64,000 bases of DNA from Leptothermofonsia sichuanensis E412 (GCF_019891175.1 NZ_CP072600.1:6138001-6202000); one strand, 5' to 3'. Shown: positions 41,910-52,118, numbered from the stretch's first letter. Translations and numbers: made by a program. The notes: a model not told the origin generated them from the letters alone.

Positions 41910-44069
41910 ATGTTACTTGAGCGCGTTTTTATTCAGGCGGCGACGTTGACTCTGGCATCTATCTTCAGCCGTGTGGTTTGCGATGGTGGAGGTAAGTTTG
42001 TCAGTTGGGTCAAGGAAAGAGATGAAGACCCCAGGCAGTTACTTGACCGGGCAGCGGAGCAATATGCCCAGCGGTATGCCAATCGCCACGGTATTTTGAA
42101 GGTTTTGGGAATGCGGGAGCCAGTTTCCCTGGAATCGGTCTACACGTCGGTTCAGTTCCTGGATGGAGATAGTATCAATCCCTATGACTCGATTGAGGAA
42201 CTGGAAAAAGCCTTTCGGGAGCGACCGGAACCCAGTTTTCAGCTCCGCAACTCTAAAAAGCAGGATGGGCTGAAGGTCGCCAACAAACAGCCCTATTTGA
42301 TGGTTCTGGGGGGACCGGGGGCAGGCAAGTCTACCTTTTTACGAAAGATGGGCTTAGAAGCACTCAAAGGCAGAAGTGGCGGGTATCTGCATGAATCTAT
42401 TCCAGTCTTGATTGAACTGAAAAGCTTCAATACGGAGAAGATTGACATTGCTGCCGCGATCGCCCAGGAGTTCCGAATCTGTGGCTTTCCCTCCTCTGAG
42501 CAAACGACCCTGAAACTATTGGAGCAGGGCATGTTATTGCTCTTGCTGGATGGTTTAGATGAGGTTCCTTCCCGTAACCTGGACACCGCCATTCACCAAA
42601 TTCAAGATTTTGTCGATCAGTACGATCGGAATCGCTTTATTACCTCCTGTCGGATTGCGGCCTACCACCACAACTTCAAACGATTTACGGATGTGGCCAT
42701 GGCCGACTTTAGCCATACCCAGATCAAACAGTTCATTTTTAACTGGTTTCATTCAGAGATTGACTTACAGGCAAACACCGCTCAGCGCTGCTGGCAACTG
42801 CTCCAAAAACCCGAAAACCGGACCGCCCGTGAACTGGCTCAAACCCCGCTGTTGCTCACTTTGCTGTGCCTGGTCTACGACAAGAAACAGCAATTTCCCC
42901 AAAATCGGAGTGTGCTTTACTCCAGGGCATTACGGGTGTTGATGGAAGAGTGGGCCGCTGAAAAACGGATCTTTCAGGAAGAGATTTATCAGGGACTTAG
43001 CACGGAACTCGAAGAAGTTTTACTGTCTGAAATCGCTTACCAGGGGTTTGAGGCAAATCGGCTGTTTTTCCAGAAAAAGGAAGTGGTGAATCAAATCAAG
43101 TACTTCCTGGCAGATAACTTGAATGCACCCAGACATCTGGATGGGGAGTCCATTCTAGAGGCGATCGCCATTCAGCAGGGCATCCTGGTAGAACGGGCGC
43201 AGGATGTCTATTCCTTCTCGCACCTGACCTTGCAGGAATACCTTACAGCTCAGTACATTGACGATCACCAGATCATCCGCAAATTGGTGACTGAGCATCT
43301 CACCCACGAACGCTGGCAGGAGGTGTTTTTACTGGTGGCAGGATTGATGAAGGGAGGAGCAGATTCCCTGTTGCTGGCCATGGAAGCCCAGGCAAAAACC
43401 TTTATTACCACGCCCAAACTCCAGGCATTGCTGAACTGGGCAACGGGTGTGACCAGCGATTCTGATAGTAATCTTACCCCGGCCACCCGGCGCAGCACTG
43501 CCCTGTTTCTGGCACTGGTCAATGACGCCACATTCAATCTGGTACACCTCCTTCATCCCGACCTGGCCCAGACCTTAAAGCTTGCGGGTACCCTTGCTAA
43601 TACCCGAATTGCAGGCTTTACAACTAACCTGGACAAAACACCAGCACGGGCGGCTATCCCCACTCGCGCACTGGCGATCGCGCTGACCCACTCCCGTGCC
43701 ACCCGTCCGGTGGGACAGGTATTCAATCAGGCACTGGTAGAAACCTTCATCAAGAAACTGACAACGTTCCAGATTTTCAAAGAAAGTAATTTTCAAGTTC
43801 TGGTCAGTCGTCTGCAAGCCTTAAAAGAAGAAGCTCCTGATATTCGACAGCCTGCCAGTGTGCATCAAGAGTTTTATCATCGCGTTTATCAGATCTGGTT
43901 CAATACGCTTAAACTGGATCCTGCCTGGATCAACCTCTCTACCGAAGAACTCCGCAAACTGGAGTGTTATTTCTATGCCAACTGGCTGATGATTCGATGC
44001 AGACAGGCAGCGGTCAGAGTATCTTCACAAACCTGGACAGGGATTGAAGCGCGGATATTGCAGGGCTAG
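41910..44069 (+). CDS. NACHT-domain NTPase (NLR-like STAND protein)
   Basis: About 719 residues. N-terminal helical region, then a NACHT module: Walker A LMVLGGPGAGKSTFLRKMG (near residue 134), Walker B LLLLLDGLDEVPS (near 212), a sensor 1 RFITSCRIAAYHH, the FSHTQIKQFIFNWF winged segment and TPLLLTLLCLVY, ending in FSHLTLQEYLTAQYI, typical of bacterial and cyanobacterial NACHT ATPases. The C-terminal ~250 residues are helical without recognised leucine-rich or TPR repeats. Bacterial NACHT proteins include anti-phage defence proteins; no enzymatic effector domain is visible. Start may also be GTG 41853. No neighbouring defence gene. Confidence 0.8.
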   Translation: MLLERVFIQAATLTLASIFSRVVCDGGGKFVSWVKERDEDPRQLLDRAAEQYAQRYANRHGILKVLGMREPVSLESVYTSVQFLDGDSINPYDSIEELEKAFRERPEPSFQLRNSKKQDGLKVANKQPYLMVLGGPGAGKSTFLRKMGLEALKGRSGGYLHESIPVLIELKSFNTEKIDIAAAIAQEFRICGFPSSEQTTLKLLEQGMLLLLLDGLDEVPSRNLDTAIHQIQDFVDQYDRNRFITSCRIAAYHHNFKRFTDVAMADFSHTQIKQFIFNWFHSEIDLQANTAQRCWQLLQKPENRTARELAQTPLLLTLLCLVYDKKQQFPQNRSVLYSRALRVLMEEWAAEKRIFQEEIYQGLSTELEEVLLSEIAYQGFEANRLFFQKKEVVNQIKYFLADNLNAPRHLDGESILEAIAIQQGILVERAQDVYSFSHLTLQEYLTAQYIDDHQIIRKLVTEHLTHERWQEVFLLVAGLMKGGADSLLLAMEAQAKTFITTPKLQALLNWATGVTSDSDSNLTPATRRSTALFLALVNDATFNLVHLLHPDLAQTLKLAGTLANTRIAGFTTNLDKTPARAAIPTRALAIALTHSRATRPVGQVFNQALVETFIKKLTTFQIFKESNFQVLVSRLQALKEEAPDIRQPASVHQEFYHRVYQIWFNTLKLDPAWINLSTEELRKLECYFYANWLMIRCRQAAVRVSSQTWTGIEARILQG

Positions 44070-44208
44070 GGGGCACTGCAAGCCCCTGGAAGGATTTGGA
44101 TGGATTTAACAAAACACTGGTTTACAAACAGTTTTTAAGGCTGGATGAATTAAAGATATCCAGTTCATCCTGCCATTAGCCGCACCTGGGACATCGATCA
44201 AGCTGAAA

Positions 44209-44862
44209 TCAGGCATTAAAGGGAATCACGGCGTGATCAACGACAACATAAGCGATGGCATCAGACTTGAGCGATACATCATAGCCCCCGGTGAATTCGC
44301 CAAAGGAAGGCAGCATTAACAGATTTTGGGAGGTGTCCAGGTAAAAGCAGGGTAGACGCAAGTTGTCTAATCGCGTCTTGATGCGGATACAGGGATGGAT
44401 ATGCCCACAGATGTTTAAACAATTTTGTTGGGGTTGGGGTTCATGACTGAGGACTAAATTCCCGATTTTAATCCCATCCGTAAAGCAATGGATGGCAAAT
44501 GGTTGAAGGTCCGAAATTAAGGCACGATCATGATTTCCTACGACCAGATGCACCTCCGTGGGAATGCTGTCGAGGAATTTTGTCCAACTATCCAGCACTT
44601 CACTGACCAGGGCATATCTGGAGTGAAATAGATCCCCCAGTATCCATAATGTTTGGGGTCGCAGGCGATCGCACAGCTGATGCAACCGATCCAGTGTCAC
44701 CTGGTTCACCTGATTGGAAATCGGAATCCCCTGAAATTGAAAGGTTTCAGACTTGCCCAAATGTATATCAGCAACCAGCAGGGTTTTGAGGGGTTCAATA
44801 TAAATGGCTTTTTCAGGTAAGAGTTGCAGCGGCACCCCCAGAATGCTAATCTCAACTTTCAC
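44209..44862 (-). CDS. pdeM: metallophosphoesterase, ligase-associated DNA damage-response type
   Basis: About 217 residues with the calcineurin-like signature: LLVADIHLGKSE (D-x-H), TLWILGDLFHSR (G-D), HLVVGNHDRAL (G-N-H-D), and LVLSHEP ... ICGHIHPCI (H and G-H-x-H). Size and the LSHEP, GHIHP motifs match PdeM, which in other bacteria travels with a DNA ligase/exonuclease module; no such partner is near here. Start at 44860-44862. Likely a DNA or nucleotide phosphodiesterase. Confidence 0.85.
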   Translation of the reverse strand: MKVEISILGVPLQLLPEKAIYIEPLKTLLVADIHLGKSETFQFQGIPISNQVNQVTLDRLHQLCDRLRPQTLWILGDLFHSRYALVSEVLDSWTKFLDSIPTEVHLVVGNHDRALISDLQPFAIHCFTDGIKIGNLVLSHEPQPQQNCLNICGHIHPCIRIKTRLDNLRLPCFYLDTSQNLLMLPSFGEFTGGYDVSLKSDAIAYVVVDHAVIPFNA

Positions 44863-44958
44863 AGGATAAACACCCTTATTCCGAATTCTGCATCCATCAT
44901 TGCTGGTTGCCTGCCAGATACTCTCATCACAGTATTTTCTTGACCTGGACCAATAATG

Positions 44959-45086
44959 CCATGTACAACCTGGAAGCCAAGATCCCTGCCTGGTATCCTA
45001 TGGATTTCAATCGAATGGACTGGCTAACCTTCCCAGACTCCAGGGATTTGAAGATTGTTGTACTTTGCGTCAATAGCATAGCGATA
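44959..45086. repeat. dispersed 120-130 bp repeat, copy 2
   Basis: Homologous to 25387-25508 (see copy 1), here directly upstream of tsaE. No terminal inverted repeats are obvious. Confidence 0.7.
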
Positions 45087-45114
45087 TTTATCTTACCCCT
45101 CCCATGCTTGACCC

Positions 45115-45603
45115 ATGGCTCCCTCCTCTAAAACCCTCTTTCTACCTGACCCGGAGGCAACCCGGCAATTAGGCATCAAACTGGGGCAGTGTCTTCCAGC
45201 GGGGAGTGTGCTGTTGTTGGAGGGAGATTTGGGGAGCGGTAAGACAACCCTGGTGCAGGGAATTGGGCAAGGGTTGGGTATTAAAGAGGCGGTGGATAGC
45301 CCCACGTTTACCCTGATTAATGAGTATTTAAACGGGCGGCTACCCCTATACCACTTAGATCTTTATCGCTTGAACCCAGCCGAAACTGCTGACCTTTATC
45401 CAGAAATCTATTGGGAAGGCGAAGTTGAGTCGGGCATTGTGGCAATTGAATGGGCGGAGCGATTGCCTTACCGACCACAGACATACCTGCATATTCATTT
45501 GACCTATGACCCTGATTCAGGAAGAAGGATAACCCTGACTGTAGTGGGCCAGTCGGTGGAACAATCTATATTGGAGGCTGTGATTGGAGGCGATCGCTCC
45601 TGA
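45115..45603 (+). CDS. tsaE: tRNA t6A biosynthesis ATPase TsaE
   Basis: About 162 residues. P-loop LLLEGDLGSGKTTLVQGIGQGLG, the SPTFTLINEY switch and the YHLDLYRL and IVAIEWAERLP segments are those of TsaE (YjeE), the ATPase that with TsaB and TsaD forms threonylcarbamoyladenosine at position 37 of ANN-decoding tRNAs. ATG 45115. Full length. No other t6A genes adjacent. Confidence 0.93.
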   Translation: MAPSSKTLFLPDPEATRQLGIKLGQCLPAGSVLLLEGDLGSGKTTLVQGIGQGLGIKEAVDSPTFTLINEYLNGRLPLYHLDLYRLNPAETADLYPEIYWEGEVESGIVAIEWAERLPYRPQTYLHIHLTYDPDSGRRITLTVVGQSVEQSILEAVIGGDRS

Positions 45604-45627
45604 CTCCTGATTTCTGATTTCTGATCT

Positions 45628-46221
45628 TTACCTGGAATTCTCGTAAACATTCACCCGACCGTAACCCAGGAATAGACCCCGGCTGTTCTCGCCTTCGGGG
45701 AACGCGGTCACTCCAAACAGATATACCCCTTCATCGCGGGGGTTCCGGTTTGTTTCCAGGGAAACAGTGACTGTCTGACCAGGAGCGATTGGCGGATCAA
45801 AGACCAGCGTGACCTCATTGGAGTCCGCAGGCATTTCACCCCCAATGGTTGCCAGCGGAACTTCGGGTCCACCAGCATAGGTGTTACCCAGGAAAGCTCG
45901 ACTCTGGTTGGGATTGAAATGGACGTTATAGGTTTCCTGGTCCTGAACAATTCTCAGCGCTTGCAGGTTAGCACCAGCATCTTCAGGTAGCGTGACTGTG
46001 AACTGATAAGTAGAAGGTGTATTCACAGACTGGAAAGAAGACGCTGCACTGACCAGGCGGGGAGAGCGGTCAAAAAAACGCTGACCACTGGGAAGCTGAC
46101 CCGCACTGGCAGACAGTACCAGAACTACCCCTGGAAGTGCAATTCCCCCGACCAGAGCTGCCGCACCCACCAGGCGAGACGTGAATGAATGAGAGAACTG
46201 ATGAACAATTTTTCTAAACAT
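45628..46221 (-). CDS. DUF2808-family exported protein
   Basis: About 197 residues: signal peptide (MFRKIVHQFSHSF then a hydrophobic stretch ending SASAGQLPSG), then YQFTVTLPEDAGANLQALRIVQ, FNPNQSRAFLG, VTLVFDPPIAPGQTVTVSLETNRNP and a GVYLFGVTAFPEGENSRGLFLGYGRVNVY end. All typical of DUF2808, a cyanobacterial periplasmic or surface family of unknown function. ATG 46219-46221 chosen; an upstream extension of 12 codons is unlikely. Confidence 0.85.
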   Translation of the reverse strand: MFRKIVHQFSHSFTSRLVGAAALVGGIALPGVVLVLSASAGQLPSGQRFFDRSPRLVSAASSFQSVNTPSTYQFTVTLPEDAGANLQALRIVQDQETYNVHFNPNQSRAFLGNTYAGGPEVPLATIGGEMPADSNEVTLVFDPPIAPGQTVTVSLETNRNPRDEGVYLFGVTAFPEGENSRGLFLGYGRVNVYENSR

Positions 46222-46780
46222 GATTGAACTAACATGATTGAACTCCAACGGTTTCAAACGTTGAGCCTCTATCCAAAAACCTCGCTGAAAGCATTCCCCT
46301 GAAAGACAGCCAGTGGTCTGTTGAGAATTTGCGAGGGGTTGAAAACCTTCAGTTGAAAACCTTCAATCAATGCCCCTGGTAATATCCTCTGTCCATCGAC
46401 CTCAAACATTTACCTCAACGTTGACAGACGACCAGCCTGTCTGGGGAACACCACTGTCCGATCAGCAGCTCAACAAAACTTAACCTTAAATCAACTGGAA
46501 AAAGTGAACTGGAGTCGAAAGAGAGATCTTTATTTGTATTTTAGAATACAAATTGCTCAGAATTATCCGAATTGTCAGGGTTTCCTGACTCTAAAGCAGG
46601 GAAAGTCTGGCAGCCCGAACCTGGGCAGTGCCTGAAGTTGGACTCATGGCAGAGGGTAGGGGAGAGGGGCGTGACAGAAGGGGCGATCGCTACCCCTGCC
46701 CCTCTTGGCGATCGCCTGAAAGCGCTGGTGTCCTCCAAAATTTGGGAGGATTTCGGAGGACAGGGTTGAGAGTGTCTACT
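46222..46780. other. intergenic region with a small tandem duplication
   Basis: GTTGAAAACCTTCA occurs twice head-to-tail at 46338-46351 and 46352-46365. GTCCTCC ... GGAGGAC near 46731-46762 could form a hairpin beyond the 3' end of pyrC but lacks a T-run. No gene is recognised. Confidence 0.5.
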
Positions 46781-48112
46781 TCAGTCAGACTCAAACCTGA
46801 GTGCCTGTCCCCGAACATCGGTATGCAGAGTTCCGCGATCATAGGCCACTTTTCCGCCAACAAGGGTGTAAACTGCCCATCCGGTTAAATTCCAACCTTC
46901 AAAGGGACTCCATTTACATTTGGTGACAAGGTCTTCCCGCCGCACTGGATGGTAGGTGTTCAGATCGACCAGAACCAGGTCAGCATCGTATCCAGGGGCA
47001 ATTACCCCTTTGTTGGGAATGCGATATGCCTGGGCAACTGCTGTAGACATCCAGTGAGCCACCTGAGCCACGGTGCAGCGTCCTGCTTTTGCCTGGGTCA
47101 GCATGAGCGCCAGGGAGGTTTCTACGCCCGGCATTCCAGAGGGGGTGTTTGGATAGGTCTGCGCCTTCTCTTCCAGAGTATGGGGAGCGTGATCGGTGGC
47201 AATGAAGTCGATCACACCATCCAAAAGCGCCTGCCAGAGAACTTCATTGTCATGGGGCGATCGCAGCGGTGGATTCATTTGCGCCAGCGTTCCAATGGTT
47301 TCATAAGCATTGGTATTTAGCAAAAGATGCTGAGGTGTCACTTCAGCCGTTACCCAGGCCGGTTTATGCTGACGCAGCAACTCTGCTTCTTCGGCGGTTG
47401 ACATGTGTAGGATATGGAGTCGGCGGCGATATTTTTGAGCAAGCTGGAGCGCCAGTCGAGTGGCATTCAAGGCAGCCTGATTGTCCTGGATGGTGGAGTG
47501 AATAGCCGGGTCGGTAATGCCGGCAAACTGCTGTCGTCGCTGGGCAATACGGGCCTGGTCTTCTGCATGAACAGCAATCAGCCGGGTTCCCTGAGCAAAA
47601 ATCTTTTCCAGCACTTCATCCTGATCAACCAGTAGAGGCCCATGCATGGATCCCATGAAAATCTTGATTCCGGCGACTGGCGTTGCCTGCAAAAGATCAG
47701 GGAGCAGTTCTGCGGTGGCTCCAATAAAAAAGCCATAATTTACCAGGCATTTCTGAGCCGCCCGCTGAAGCTTGTCATCCAGGGCTGCCTGAGTGGTGGT
47801 CAGTGGGCGAGTGTTGGGCATTTCCAGAAAGGAGGTCACTCCGCCTCTGGCACAGGCACAACTGGCCGTGAACAGATCCTCCTTGTGTTCCAATCCGGGT
47901 TCACGAAAATGAACCTGAGGATCAATCACCCCTGGCAACAAAGTCAGTCCATTGGCGTCTATTTCAGTAACAGGACTTTCAGTCACGGGCGAAATTTCGG
48001 AATTCACCTGTACAATGACACCATCCTGTATCTGAACATCACCCAACATGAATTCTCCACTGGGAAGAAGAATCTGGGCACGGCGAATAATTAAAGGGGC
48101 ATGGGATGTCAT
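46781..48112 (-). CDS. pyrC: dihydroorotase, class I
   Basis: About 443 residues, cyclising carbamoyl-aspartate to dihydroorotate in UMP synthesis. Binuclear metal ligands: the H-x-H of DPQVHFREPG, carboxylated Lys in GIKIFMGSMHG, His in LIAVHAEDQ and LHILHMSTAEE, and Asp in IDFIATDHAPHT. PNTRPLTTT and the late GVIAPGYDADLVLVDL are also present. ATG 48110-48112. Not clustered with other pyr genes. Class I type rather than a non-catalytic homologue, since all ligands are conserved. Confidence 0.93.
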   Translation of the reverse strand: MTSHAPLIIRRAQILLPSGEFMLGDVQIQDGVIVQVNSEISPVTESPVTEIDANGLTLLPGVIDPQVHFREPGLEHKEDLFTASCACARGGVTSFLEMPNTRPLTTTQAALDDKLQRAAQKCLVNYGFFIGATAELLPDLLQATPVAGIKIFMGSMHGPLLVDQDEVLEKIFAQGTRLIAVHAEDQARIAQRRQQFAGITDPAIHSTIQDNQAALNATRLALQLAQKYRRRLHILHMSTAEEAELLRQHKPAWVTAEVTPQHLLLNTNAYETIGTLAQMNPPLRSPHDNEVLWQALLDGVIDFIATDHAPHTLEEKAQTYPNTPSGMPGVETSLALMLTQAKAGRCTVAQVAHWMSTAVAQAYRIPNKGVIAPGYDADLVLVDLNTYHPVRREDLVTKCKWSPFEGWNLTGWAVYTLVGGKVAYDRGTLHTDVRGQALRFESD

Positions 48113-48309
48113 GATTTTGTCATGCAGGATTTGTAATCCTGGAGTAGTTTAGAAAAGGATGGTTATTGCCTGGTAGCGCTTATATGGCAGTTCGTGGTGG
48201 CAGTAATTAGCCATTGTGTCCTATAACTATTTTGTCTCAGTCTGTCTTGGCGCTCTTTGTTACAGTCCAGATCAATTAATTTTTCGTAAGTACCTGACAG
48301 TTAAATCCT

Positions 48310-48915
48310 ATGACCCGTGTAGAAAGCAAAGCATCAGATGAAAACTCTCCTCAGCAACCGGGGCCTCAACCAAGGGTGACAGAAAATCCCTGGGTTGAGG
48401 GTCTTAAGACGATTGGCTTGAGTGCTGTGCTGGCATTTGGCATTCGTACCTTTGTTGCTGAGGCTCGCTACATTCCTTCTGGCTCAATGCTACCTACTCT
48501 ACAGGTCAACGATCGCCTGATTGTGGATAAGGTTGGCTATTACTTCAGAGACCCTCAACGGGGAGACATTGTCGTATTCGCACCAACCGATGCGCTGGAA
48601 AAACAAAACTTTAATGATGCGTTCATCAAGCGAATTATTGGCTTGCCGGGCGAGAAAGTAGAAGTGAAAGGTGGGCGAGTCTACATTAATGGTGAACCTT
48701 TGCGAGAAAATTACATCGCAGATAATCCTCAGTACGAATGGGGTCCTCAAGTGGTACCGGCAGGGTCCTATCTGGTTCTGGGCGACAATCGTAACAATAG
48801 TTATGACAGCCACTATTGGGGTTTTGTCCCTCGCAACAAAATTATTGGTCGGGCTGTGGTTCGCTTCTGGCCTCCGAATCGGATTGGAGAAATCACACCA
48901 GAACCAAGTTATTAA
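48310..48915 (+). CDS. lepB: signal peptidase I
   Basis: About 201 residues: one transmembrane helix ([21 protein letters not shown]), catalytic Ser in [14 protein letters not shown] and general-base Lys in [15 protein letters not shown], then box [23 protein letters not shown]. Type I signal peptidase cleaving secretory and thylakoid signal peptides. The short-loop form is usual in cyanobacteria. ATG 48310. A separate TPR protein gene follows at 49004. Confidence 0.94.
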   Translation: MTRVESKASDENSPQQPGPQPRVTENPWVEGLKTIGLSAVLAFGIRTFVAEARYIPSGSMLPTLQVNDRLIVDKVGYYFRDPQRGDIVVFAPTDALEKQNFNDAFIKRIIGLPGEKVEVKGGRVYINGEPLRENYIADNPQYEWGPQVVPAGSYLVLGDNRNNSYDSHYWGFVPRNKIIGRAVVRFWPPNRIGEITPEPSY

Positions 48916-49003
48916 GCTAGATGGTAGGATTTTCCATTCCACAATTCATCCTGTAGAATAGCGGGGAAATTTACCAATCTCCAACGCTAGGGATGGTGGT
49001 TAG

Positions 49004-49951
49004 ATGCAGTACAAGCAACCGGGCGGTCAACGACTCAAAAATCAGAAACAACCCTGGCGGCTGGGGGGATTGGTGGGTTTCATTCTGTTGAACAGCGGTC
49101 TGCTGGTGCCCCCTACCCCTGGATGGGCGTTGCCCGTCAGCTCTACTCAGGTAGCTCAGGCAACTCCATCTGCCGAGTCTGAAATCAGCCAGGGATTGCA
49201 ATACATTCAGCAGGGAAATCTGGATCAGGCGATCGCGTCCTTTCAGCGCGCAACCCAAATTAATCCCCGCATGGCGGCTGCCCATTACAATCTGGGATTA
49301 GCCTTACGCCAGAAGGGTCAACTCCAGGCATCCGCTAACGCCTTCTATCAGGCAACTCAGGCTGACCCTAGGTTTGCGCTTGCCTTTGCCAATCTGGGAG
49401 CCGCCCTGCTTGAAGGAAATAACCTGCAACAGGCAAAGGATTATTTACAGCGGGCGATTCAGCTTGATCCCCAAATGGGCCTGGCGCACTATAATTTGGG
49501 TTTAGTGTATGAAAATCAACGCGCCTATGATCAGGCCCTGGAAGCCTTCAAAAAGGCGATGCAGTTGACCCCCACCGCTCCTGAACCGGCTTACCACATG
49601 GGTATGGTTTATTTGCAACAGGGTAAAACGAAGGAGGCAAGGGCTTCCTTTGAGCAGGCAGTCAAAATTACCCCGAAGTACCCGGAGGCTCATTACAACA
49701 TCGGCTCTATTCAGTTTCGTGAAGGCGACCTGGAAGGGGCACTGGCATCGTTCCGACGCTCCGCAGAAGCCAACTCTAACTATGCCAATGCCTATTATGC
49801 GGCTGGGCTGGTTTTTATCCGGCAGGGTAAATTTAAGGATGCTCAACAGGTTTTGAGCTATGCGCGGGATCTTTACTCTAAGCAGGGCAACGGGCAGTGG
49901 GCAGAAAAGGCCAGTCAGGCATTACAAAAAGCCCAGTCAGGTCAGCGTTGA
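49004..49951 (+). CDS. exported TPR-repeat protein
   Basis: About 315 residues. Signal peptide (residues about 18-45, GFILLNSGLLVPPTPGWALPVS), then seven or so TPR units from about residue 60: LDQAIASFQRATQINPRMAAAHYNLGLALRQKGQ and successive copies with the W-L-G-Y-A-F-A-P pattern. A periplasmic or lumenal scaffold. ATG 49004; no clear ribosome-binding site. Function not determined. Confidence 0.85.
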   Translation: MQYKQPGGQRLKNQKQPWRLGGLVGFILLNSGLLVPPTPGWALPVSSTQVAQATPSAESEISQGLQYIQQGNLDQAIASFQRATQINPRMAAAHYNLGLALRQKGQLQASANAFYQATQADPRFALAFANLGAALLEGNNLQQAKDYLQRAIQLDPQMGLAHYNLGLVYENQRAYDQALEAFKKAMQLTPTAPEPAYHMGMVYLQQGKTKEARASFEQAVKITPKYPEAHYNIGSIQFREGDLEGALASFRRSAEANSNYANAYYAAGLVFIRQGKFKDAQQVLSYARDLYSKQGNGQWAEKASQALQKAQSGQR

Positions 49952-50321
49952 TCGGTATTTTCAGCAATGCGGTATGTTCTGTCTATAGCGGTAGCCATCC
50001 GGATCAGGCCAAACCAGTTCAGGAAGGCAAAAGGCAGAAGGCAGAAGGCGAAATCCTTATAAATTCTAAAGTTGAGCGTCAAGGCACTGTACAGTTATGT
50101 CTGCCAACCTGCACTAGAACGCCGGTACAGAAATCGGATTTCTTCTACCAGATGCCCAGGTTTCGTTGAATTTCTCACCAGAAATCCGATTTCCTGGAAT
50201 TCTGAACCGATGCTCTAGAAAGCTCAGAGCCTTATCCTGCCATCCTTTCTTCCCCATACCCAGGTCCCTGTCCCCTGTTCCCTGCGGTATCCAGTATTTC
50301 AATAATGCCTGTAACCCTGAT
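49952..50321. other. intergenic region with an inverted-repeat pair
   Basis: AGAAATCGGATTTCT at 50129-50143 and AGAAATCCGATTTCC at 50180-50194 are inverted copies of each other (14 of 15). A GGCAGAAGGCAGAAGGCG short tandem is at about 50026-50052. The end is the tail of a CCCTGTCCCCTGTTCCCTG low-complexity tract. No gene. Confidence 0.55.
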
Positions 50322-52004
50322 TTAAGGGCGATCGCACCGATCGCCGGAGGGCCTCTGGCGCGCTTCAAATCCTGCGATCGCAGTATGCAACGTCAGATAA
50401 ATATGGTCATGCCCAATTTTTTGCAGTAAACCCGATCGCTTGAGTTGGGCATAGAGATCCTGCTTGACCCGTGCCATTGCAAATGTGATCCCTTGTGCTC
50501 CCAATTCATCGACCAGTTCTGATAGGCCATCAATCGCGGTAATATCCACTTCAACAATGGCTTCTGTGTTTAGCACAAACCACTCGACAGGGGTTGTTTC
50601 GGCTGCGATCGCCTGGAGGGCGCGTTGCTTGAAGTTCTCTACGTTGGCAAAGCAGAGTGGTGCATCATAGCGATAAATCACCAGACCTGGAATTGTGGTT
50701 GCACCTGGCCAGTCTTCAATGTCATGCAGTCCTGGGATGTCGGGTACCTGACCCAGTACAGCGTCATGGGGTCGGGCAATGCGGGCAAACAAGTCAATCA
50801 CCGATAAACTGACCGCAACCGCAACCCCAATCAGAATATCGGTTATCAAAACGCCCGTGAAGGTAATCAGAGCCAGGGCAAATTCGCTGCGTCGAAATCG
50901 ATGTAATCTGAAAAATTCGGAAATCTCAATTAGCCTGGTGGCCGCAAAGATGACAATTGCCCCCAGTGCCGCCTTAGGAAAAAGTGCCAGCAGGGGGCGT
51001 AAAAACAGCAGCACAAGAACAACCACAACCAGTGCCACCAGCGAAAATACCTGGGATTTGCTGCCCAGGGAGTCCCCAATCACTGTGCGGCTGCCACTGC
51101 TGCTAATGGGAAATCCCTGCATCAGCCCATTTCCCAGGTTGGCAATTCCTAAAGCCAGTAGCTCCTGGTTTGCATCAATTTTGTAATGATTGCGGGCCGC
51201 AAAAATGCGGGCAGTCAGGACATTATCGGAATAGCCCACAATCGCAATGCCAATTGCAGAGGCAATCATGGGCAGCACCTCCTGAACAGTCATCCCGGGC
51301 AAAGCCCAATGGGGAAACCCAGCCGGAATGGTACCAACCACGGCAATTCCCTGCCGATCAAGATGAAACATGGAAACGACGGCGGTGGATAGTAACACGC
51401 CCAGTAATGGGACGGGGGCAGAGGGAAACTGACGGTGCCCGATAAACAAAAAACATAAGACCAGAATCGTCAGGATCAAGGTGGGTGAATGGATGTGATC
51501 CAGCCGCTGGATGAATTCGCTCAAGGTCCCTAAAACCGTGTCTGATTGAATGGGGATGCCGCTAATTTTACCGAGCTGACTGACTATCATAATCAGAGCA
51601 ACTCCCGCCATATAGCCAATCAGAATCGGTTTGGACAGCAGATCCGCCAGAAATCCCAGTCGGGCACTATAGCCAGCTAAACACACCAGCCCCACCACCA
51701 AAGCCAGCAAAGCTGCCAGACTGGCATAATTACTACCATCTGCCGCCGCCAGAGGGGCGATCGCGGCTGCCGTCATTACAGCCGTTGTTGATTCTGGACC
51801 AATAGAGAGTTGAGGCGAGGATCCAAACACGGCGTATAAAATGAGCGGCGGTAGAATTGCCCACAGACCCGCCACAGGCTCAACTCCTGCCAGTTCTCCA
51901 TAGGCCATGCATTGGGGAATCAGATAGGCGGCCACCGTGATGCCTGCCAGCCCATCTCCCCATAACCACGATCGCTGATAGGAAAGTAGCTGTTTTAAGC
52001 CCAA
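50322..52004 (-). CDS. SulP-family anion transporter with STAS domain
   Basis: About 560 residues: an N-terminal block of 10-12 transmembrane helices starting LIPQCMAYGELAGVEPVAGLWA and holding SIGPESTTAVMTAAAIAPLA, GYSDNVLTARIFA and GFPISSSGSRTVIGDSLGSKSQ (the SulP signature), then a cytoplasmic STAS domain (about 420-545, FVLNTEAIVEVDITAIDGLSELVD). Candidates are bicarbonate (BicA-like), sulphate or other anion symport; the sequence does not decide. TTG 52004 is the likely start. Single gene. Confidence 0.88.
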   Translation of the reverse strand: MGLKQLLSYQRSWLWGDGLAGITVAAYLIPQCMAYGELAGVEPVAGLWAILPPLILYAVFGSSPQLSIGPESTTAVMTAAAIAPLAAADGSNYASLAALLALVVGLVCLAGYSARLGFLADLLSKPILIGYMAGVALIMIVSQLGKISGIPIQSDTVLGTLSEFIQRLDHIHSPTLILTILVLCFLFIGHRQFPSAPVPLLGVLLSTAVVSMFHLDRQGIAVVGTIPAGFPHWALPGMTVQEVLPMIASAIGIAIVGYSDNVLTARIFAARNHYKIDANQELLALGIANLGNGLMQGFPISSSGSRTVIGDSLGSKSQVFSLVALVVVVLVLLFLRPLLALFPKAALGAIVIFAATRLIEISEFFRLHRFRRSEFALALITFTGVLITDILIGVAVAVSLSVIDLFARIARPHDAVLGQVPDIPGLHDIEDWPGATTIPGLVIYRYDAPLCFANVENFKQRALQAIAAETTPVEWFVLNTEAIVEVDITAIDGLSELVDELGAQGITFAMARVKQDLYAQLKRSGLLQKIGHDHIYLTLHTAIAGFEARQRPSGDRCDRP

Positions 52005-52060
52005 CGTCTTAAGCCCACTATTATGGGTCAGGTAGAATGGTGGATGGTGCTGAACAGCCG

Positions 52061-52118
52061 GATGAATTGAAACGAATTCAATTCATGTAACGCTCAACCC
52101 ATACCCAAAATCACCCAC
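52061..52118 (+). repeat. AATTCATACCC dispersed repeat, copy 2
   Basis: GAATTGAAACGAATTCAATTC then ATGTAACGCTCAACCCATACCC matches the copies at 41681 and 61481. Another shorter copy of the ATTCAATTCAT word lies at about 52280. Confidence 0.7.
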
